Below, piece after piece: positions 34,401 through 37,450 of a stretch of 37,450 bases of DNA. The notes beneath the pieces were generated by a model, which saw only the letters and a list, made by a program, of their open reading frames with translations, had not been told where the DNA came from and did not search any database. Position 1 is the stretch's first letter. Each line of letters begins with the position of its first letter. The position numbers were made by a program, and so were the translations under genes. The DNA comes from Anaerolineaceae bacterium (GTDB lineage: Bacteria; Chloroflexota; Anaerolineae; Anaerolineales; Anaerolineaceae): NCBI GenBank assembly GCA_017417055.1, contig JAFPZX010000036.1, forward strand, positions 1 to 37,450, written 5' to 3'.

Positions 34401-35225
34401 AATAAAGAATACAGTACATCGTGGTGGTGGCTGCGGTCTCCCGGCTACAGCAATGGTCAGGCCGCATACGTCGGTACATTGGGCTCTGTAAGCTCTTATG
34501 GTGATAATGTTGACCTCAATGATGCCGTTGTGCGTCCCGCTTTCTGGCTGGACCTTAAAAATGGAGAAGTGAGTAAAGCATCACATCTGACTGATGGAAT
34601 ATCTCAGTCTGCGAATGCACCTGTTCCAACATTTGCTGCTCCGCAAGTTGGTGATATTATCACTTTTGGAAGATACGAACAGGACAATAACCTCGACAAC
34701 GGTCCCGAACCCTTCGAATGGCAGGTGCTGGATGTGGAAAATGATCGCGCACTTGTGATCAGTCGCTATGGGTTGGACACGAAAACGTATAATGAAAAAT
34801 ATAAAGAAGTGACTTGGGAGACAAGTACGCTGCGGAAATGGCTGAACGGGGAATTCTACAACAGCGCATTCAGTCAAAGTGAGCAGAGAGAGATCCGAGA
34901 GGTAACAAATGAAAACCTGTCTAATCCGAAATACGGGACAAAAGGAGGAAACAGGACACAGGACAAGATCTTTTTATTAAGTATCAATGAAGTGAATAAA
35001 AACTTTACGTCAAATGAAGCGCGGAAATGTTGGGCGACAGAGTATGCAAAAGAAAATGGAGCATATATTTATAATTTGTATTACACGTCGTGGTGGTTGC
35101 GTTCTCCCGGCTATAATCGTGGTACAGCCGTAATTGTCGATACATTTGGCGAAGTCAAAACGATTGGCACTAGTGTTGATAATACTAGTGTTGTCGTACG
35201 CCCAGCTTTTTGGATGAATCTGTAA
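31476..35225 (+). CDS. Membrane Ser/Thr kinase with TQ-rich stalk, two LysM and two DUF6273 domains
   Basis: 1249-residue transmembrane Hanks-type kinase. It opens with a zinc ribbon (C12, C15, C26, C29). The kinase domain spans about 50-330: glycine loop G60-H-G-G-F-G65, K82 in VAIKEYFP, H195-R-D197-IKPDN, D219-FGAAR, then TPGYAPLEQYSPKSRQG. All catalytic residues are present. One membrane helix (about 374-392) follows. Outside the cell lie a stalk of degenerate TQTQ/AxxTxxA repeats (about 400-660), a Thr/Pro linker and two LysM-like domains (about 700-743 and 767-808). The C terminus has two tandem DUF6273 domains (about 831-1026 and 1055-1249), each ending near VVRPAFWxxL. The exterior probably binds glycan or peptidoglycan and signals inward. 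An FHA gene and a radical SAM gene follow. Confidence 0.9.
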   Translation: MDHEENARLNYCFNCMRRLGEDETLCPDCGYDNSRRQNPENTLPEGTILAGKYFVGKMLGHGGFGITYLGRDLALDVPVAIKEYFPVGVGIRSPHSIRVTSISTAVDPEGFRKGCDEFQSEAQTLARFNSPNIVHVRDYFRENGTAYIIMDYVRGNSLTKEVEVNGGKIPWERVISLFKPLILELDKLHKQHVIHRDIKPDNLRIAVDESGAERLVLLDFGAARSFLSAQVTKTYTAMVTPGYAPLEQYSPKSRQGPYTDVYALCATMYAAISGVVPAVATDRVVGEADLDNFRSFDLAVPETVEAAITHGLAVKSADRPQSMAELYKELTGEGTPGAVEKPADPVPTVQRDWNKVKRVDDLPERPEPKKSGKIWLLVPLLLILAAGGFSIFRNLQQNQKNTASTQTAVFLTDQQNTREIETKTAVDAENTTAAQQKLTEAAQKVLFAEQTQTQGALDEERTATTWMETVESQLQMTQTQSARDLNSTRTVQAGEMQQTVQVETQSSLQTQEALQAKQTATAWFAAEEAKLNQTQTQSAFDVQNTQTTAAEQTAQAKGTAAALERTREAELHLTETQAAMDAQRTQEAQAQQTAQAERTAAAWKGTQDAMFGLQTEIAGTQDAFHATETMSVMNLTQDAMNLLRTEMAQTQVAFSAMQTQAARPTATSTKTPQPTTTNTLRPSATTAPSLTPTASGPFLYTVQEGDNCWSIIVEFGVPLDVFLIINNLPLSCPIEIGQELLIPAPDQEMPTATPIPLDQYTIGQQIEYTVEINDTYPEIASKFNTTLDSIQRLNDIEDITSFPTFGQTLIIAVNLVTPTPSPVPTYTEIPMDVRVGDIITFGKYEQDNDLSNGPEPIEWQVLDVENGRALLISKYGLDNKPYNEKSESVTWETSTLRKWLNGEFYVDTFNDNEKEAVLQVLSDNPDNSDYKTKSGSNTWDRIFLLNIDDVNKYFPSAESRKCLSTAYAKENGASVNKEYSTSWWWLRSPGYSNGQAAYVGTLGSVSSYGDNVDLNDAVVRPAFWLDLKNGEVSKASHLTDGISQSANAPVPTFAAPQVGDIITFGRYEQDNNLDNGPEPFEWQVLDVENDRALVISRYGLDTKTYNEKYKEVTWETSTLRKWLNGEFYNSAFSQSEQREIREVTNENLSNPKYGTKGGNRTQDKIFLLSINEVNKNFTSNEARKCWATEYAKENGAYIYNLYYTSWWLRSPGYNRGTAVIVDTFGEVKTIGTSVDNTSVVVRPAFWMNL

Positions 35226-35290
35226 TCTTGCGTCAATGTCTCCTTAACAGTTTAGATACGCAAACTTAAGGACAGAGAGGATGAGTGGTT

Positions 35291-35974
35291 ATGTATCAAA
35301 AAGATATCTTATTCGATGAGGGAACAGTTTATCAAAAAGTTTACCATCTGATTTCAGGCAGCATCGATTTAGCTTTCAAAGTTCCCGGGTGGTACACGCT
35401 TGGACGGGATGACTCATGTGATTATGTTCTGAGCGATCCTGAAATCAGCAGAAAACACTGCAGGCTTGCTGCCGGTGATTCGTTGAGCGTAACTGATTTA
35501 AATTCAACAAACGGTACTTATGTCAATCACAAGTGCATTTATGACAAAAGCACGTTGTTGGAAGATGGAGATGTCCTGTCGATCGGGTTTCTTGAATTTC
35601 GCGTGTCAACAGAACGGATCCCGCAGAAAAAAGCCAATGCATCTGGTTTTATAGAGGAAAGCGGTTTATTTAAAGTATTTACAAATCAAACGCATTGTCC
35701 AAAATGTAAAAAGATATTTAAAGATGAGAATGATAAGTATTGCCGGTACTGCGGTACGGAAAGAAAAAAGCATTTAAAACTGACTTTCGAACAGAGAGCT
35801 TTTGAAGATTGTATGACGATTTACGGACCGCCGCCCGTTACTGTACATTATCAGTGTAATGTCTGCGGAAACAGATGGCAGGGGAGCAACTGGTCAATGG
35901 ACCGTTATTGCCCAAATTGCGGAAATGAATGTGAAAATGACCTTCCGGAAAGAGAATTCCATCGGTATGGATAG
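35291..35974 (+). CDS. FHA-domain protein with two zinc ribbons
   Basis: Cytoplasmic phosphothreonine reader, 227 residues from ATG 35291; a GTG two codons earlier (35285) is also possible. The FHA core is YTLGRDDSCDYVLSDPEISRKHCRL then NSTNGTYVNHK, with the binding residues (GR, S, H, NSTNGT) intact. The C-terminal half carries two CxxC pairs of zinc-ribbon type: CPKCKK with CRYCGTE, and CNVCGNRW with CPNCGNE. It probably docks on the autophosphorylated kinase encoded upstream. Its TAG overlaps the radical SAM ATG by 8 bp, indicating translational coupling. Confidence 0.87.
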   Translation: MYQKDILFDEGTVYQKVYHLISGSIDLAFKVPGWYTLGRDDSCDYVLSDPEISRKHCRLAAGDSLSVTDLNSTNGTYVNHKCIYDKSTLLEDGDVLSIGFLEFRVSTERIPQKKANASGFIEESGLFKVFTNQTHCPKCKKIFKDENDKYCRYCGTERKKHLKLTFEQRAFEDCMTIYGPPPVTVHYQCNVCGNRWQGSNWSMDRYCPNCGNECENDLPEREFHRYG

Positions 35975-37049
35975 TTACGATTTGCTTCAAAATCGTCTGC
36001 AATTTGCCATACACCGCAATCACCTTTTCAAAAACCCGGAGCTGCATTATCTGTTCTTTGAACTGACAGATCAATGTAATCTGCGGTGTTTGCATTGCGG
36101 AAGCAGCTGTAATGCACAGCGAAGCCGGTTTTTGGAGACAAAAAAGGTTATTGAAACGATCTGTGAGACTGCCGGGCACGAAGGGCGTGTTCATGTGGTA
36201 CTGACGGGCGGAGAGCCGCTGCTGCATCCGGGGTTTCAGGAGATTATTGAAGCGCTGCATAATTCAAATCTTTACTGGTCTGTGGTGACCAACGCCATGC
36301 TCCTTACAGATAAAACTGCCGAACAAATGAAGAAAAATCGTATCTATTCTGCCGCGGTGAGTCTGGATGGTAATGCCGAAGAACACAATTATCTGCGCCG
36401 GAATAGCCATGCTTTTGACCATGCGGTTCGTGGAATCAGGATCCTGAAAAACCATGGTATCTACGTTCAGGTGGCCAGTGTGATCACGAAGCGGACACTC
36501 CCGCGGTTGGAGGATCTTTATATCGAGGTGAATGATCTTCACGTGGATTCGTGGAAAGTGCTCAATATTGAACCGATTGGAGAGGCAAGAAAAAACAGTG
36601 AATTGCTGCTTGATCGTGAAGAGTTGTTCCGTTTGTTCAGCTTTATTCAGAAAAAGAGATCGGATTTTGATCAAAAACCCGGTCAGATGGAAGTAACTTA
36701 TGGCTGTTCTCATTTTTTGCCCGATGCCTATGAGGGAAAAATCCGAACGACTCCTTTTATCTGCGGCGCGGGAATTATGATCGCGAGTGTTCAGTGCAAT
36801 GGTGATATCGCTGCCTGTCTGGATATCGAACGAAGAAATGAGCTGGTTCAGGGGAATATTTATCAGGATTCCTTATGGGATGTGTGGCAGAACCGCTTCC
36901 AAATCTTCCGCCGGGATCGGACAACCGACAGTCCGCAGTGCGGGGATTGCAGATATGCCCTTGTGTGCGGAGGGGACAGCCTGCATACCTGGGACTTCGA
37001 GCATAAAAATCCGAATTTATGTTTGTTTCGGGAAAAACTGAATAATTGA
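35967..37049 (+). CDS. Radical SAM/SPASM-domain enzyme
   Basis: 360-residue radical SAM protein. Start taken at ATG 35967 (MDSYDLLQNRL), which overlaps the FHA stop; the longer frame would run far into that gene. The [4Fe-4S]-SAM motif is C37-NLR-C41-LH-C44. TGGEPLLHPGF, SLDGNAEEHN and EPIGEAR follow the family order. The C-terminal SPASM region has Cys in ICGAGIMIASVQCNGDIAACLD and CGDCRYALVCGG plus a final NLC, enough for auxiliary clusters. Such enzymes modify peptides or proteins. The coupled FHA protein and kinase suggest a protein or peptide substrate, but none is identified. An N-terminal ~25 residues could be a small recognition segment. Confidence 0.88.
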   Translation: MDSYDLLQNRLQFAIHRNHLFKNPELHYLFFELTDQCNLRCLHCGSSCNAQRSRFLETKKVIETICETAGHEGRVHVVLTGGEPLLHPGFQEIIEALHNSNLYWSVVTNAMLLTDKTAEQMKKNRIYSAAVSLDGNAEEHNYLRRNSHAFDHAVRGIRILKNHGIYVQVASVITKRTLPRLEDLYIEVNDLHVDSWKVLNIEPIGEARKNSELLLDREELFRLFSFIQKKRSDFDQKPGQMEVTYGCSHFLPDAYEGKIRTTPFICGAGIMIASVQCNGDIAACLDIERRNELVQGNIYQDSLWDVWQNRFQIFRRDRTTDSPQCGDCRYALVCGGDSLHTWDFEHKNPNLCLFREKLNN

Positions 37050-37067
37050 TGTTGAGATATACCCCAA

Positions 37068-37102
37068 ACGGGACGGTTCCCGGGGTCTGTCCCGTTCTTT
37101 GT
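37068..37102 (+). terminator. Terminator after the radical SAM gene
   Basis: ACGGGAC (37068-37074) with GTCCCGT (37089-37095), followed by a T-rich tract (TCTTTGTTC). Confidence 0.6.
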
Positions 37103-37193
37103 TCTATATCCCTACCACATTTTTAAACAAAAGTCAAGGGACAACATTGCCCGTTTACTTTTTCAAATTTCCGCTGTAAACTCTGAATATAAG

Positions 37194-37298
37194 GAGTAAG
37201 AAGTAAGTAGTAAGTAGTAAGGAGTGATGAGGTTCCCGAAGATCAGGGACTGAACGCAAACAACTCCTCACTCCAAACGCCTAACTCCTAACTAACGA
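37194..37298. repeat. Heptamer inverted-repeat element E7
   Basis: Left array 37194-37228: five phased units of NAGTAAG type. Right array 37264-37298: five phased units of the CTCCTAA type. The arms are partly complementary (GGAGTGATGAGG against CCTCACTCC). It ends at the Shine-Dalgarno sequence of the next gene. Confidence 0.75.
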
Positions 37299-37310
37299 AG
37301 GAGGGTTGAT

Positions 37311-37450
37311 ATGAGCGGAACAGTTGAAAAAAGTATCAACGGCGACCGGATCCAGGTGCAGACACCGGATGTGGATGAATTAGCGCATATCACCCGTTTT
37401 GGGACCTGCCGCGACAATGTAGAAGCCGCGCTGAAGATTTACCTGGCAGA
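37311..37450 (+). CDS. Partial gene of unknown function, cut by the window end
   Basis: An ATG at 37311 follows GAAGGAGGG (37298-37306) with ideal spacing and opens a frame to the window edge. The 46 visible residues begin MSGTVEKSINGDRIQVQTP and continue DVDELAHITRFGTCRDNVEAAL. I do not recognise the family. There is no signal peptide. Whether it belongs with the radical SAM gene is uncertain, because a terminator and a heptamer element separate them. Confidence 0.7.
   Translation, partial: MSGTVEKSINGDRIQVQTPDVDELAHITRFGTCRDNVEAALKIYLA

Noticed and set aside
34400-35225. Diversity-generating retroelement target, because the repeated Trp-rich DUF6273 ends differ between copies
   Set aside because: No reverse transcriptase or template repeat is visible, and differences are spread over the whole domain rather than at adenine-specific sites.

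Overview
The window looks like a chromosomal segment of an anaerobic, saccharolytic, probably monoderm bacterium. The best guess is an Anaerolineaceae-like Chloroflexota. The reasons are the Thr/Gln-rich 'TQTQ'-type stalk in the large Ser/Thr kinase, LysM plus DUF6273 modules, several lipoprotein or Sec signal peptides, and no outer-membrane genes. A clostridial origin cannot be excluded, because no rRNA or phylogenetic marker is present.

Layout. 1-2.4 kb: a LytS-type membrane sensor fused to a SpoIIE/PP2C phosphatase. 2.7-5.4 kb: a divergent pair, a TlpA-like thioredoxin (-) and a transglutaminase-like lipoprotein (+). 5.6-6.6 kb: a PD-(D/E)XK (Rpn/transposase-like) nuclease. 6.7-11.8 kb: a complete branched-chain amino-acid type ABC operon livHMGF-livK with promoter and terminator; livG carries an in-frame stop 29 codons before its apparent ancestral end. 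11.9-13.4 kb: an AlbA_2/Schlafen-type ATP-binding regulator (-) with phased direct repeats in its promoter. 13.7-27.4 kb: a long minus-strand pentose region. In transcription order it encodes a YtfQ-like sugar-binding protein, sugar ATPase, two permeases, araA, an FGGY kinase, araD, a second sugar-binding protein, then permease, ATPase, permease and terminator. 27.8-30.5 kb: a divergent YesM/LytS-type histidine kinase and a YtfQ-like lipoprotein, probably the sugar sensor for that region, with no response regulator in view. 30.7-31.3 kb: a Phd/PIN toxin-antitoxin pair. 31.5-37.0 kb: a Ser/Thr kinase with stalk, two LysM and two DUF6273 domains, an FHA/zinc-ribbon protein and a radical SAM/SPASM enzyme, followed by the start of an unknown small gene.

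How the genes work together. The ara enzymes convert L-arabinose to L-ribulose, L-ribulose-5-phosphate and D-xylulose-5-phosphate. Two CUT2-type ABC importers flank them. A perfect TGTGA-N6-TCACA palindrome sits at about -42 of a predicted araA promoter, which suggests CRP-family control inside the operon. The kinase, FHA protein and radical SAM enzyme look like one co-transcribed signalling and modification module.

The most unusual signal is not a gene. At least seven intergenic loci carry arrays of degenerate 7-bp units in strict 7-bp phase. On the + strand, purine-rich arrays stand to the left and complementary pyrimidine-rich arrays to the right, giving long imperfect palindromes. The word differs between loci but is often shared by the two arms of one locus. 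Several arrays contain the stop codon of the adjacent gene, and one array is translated as the N-terminal extension and signal peptide of the sensor lipoprotein.
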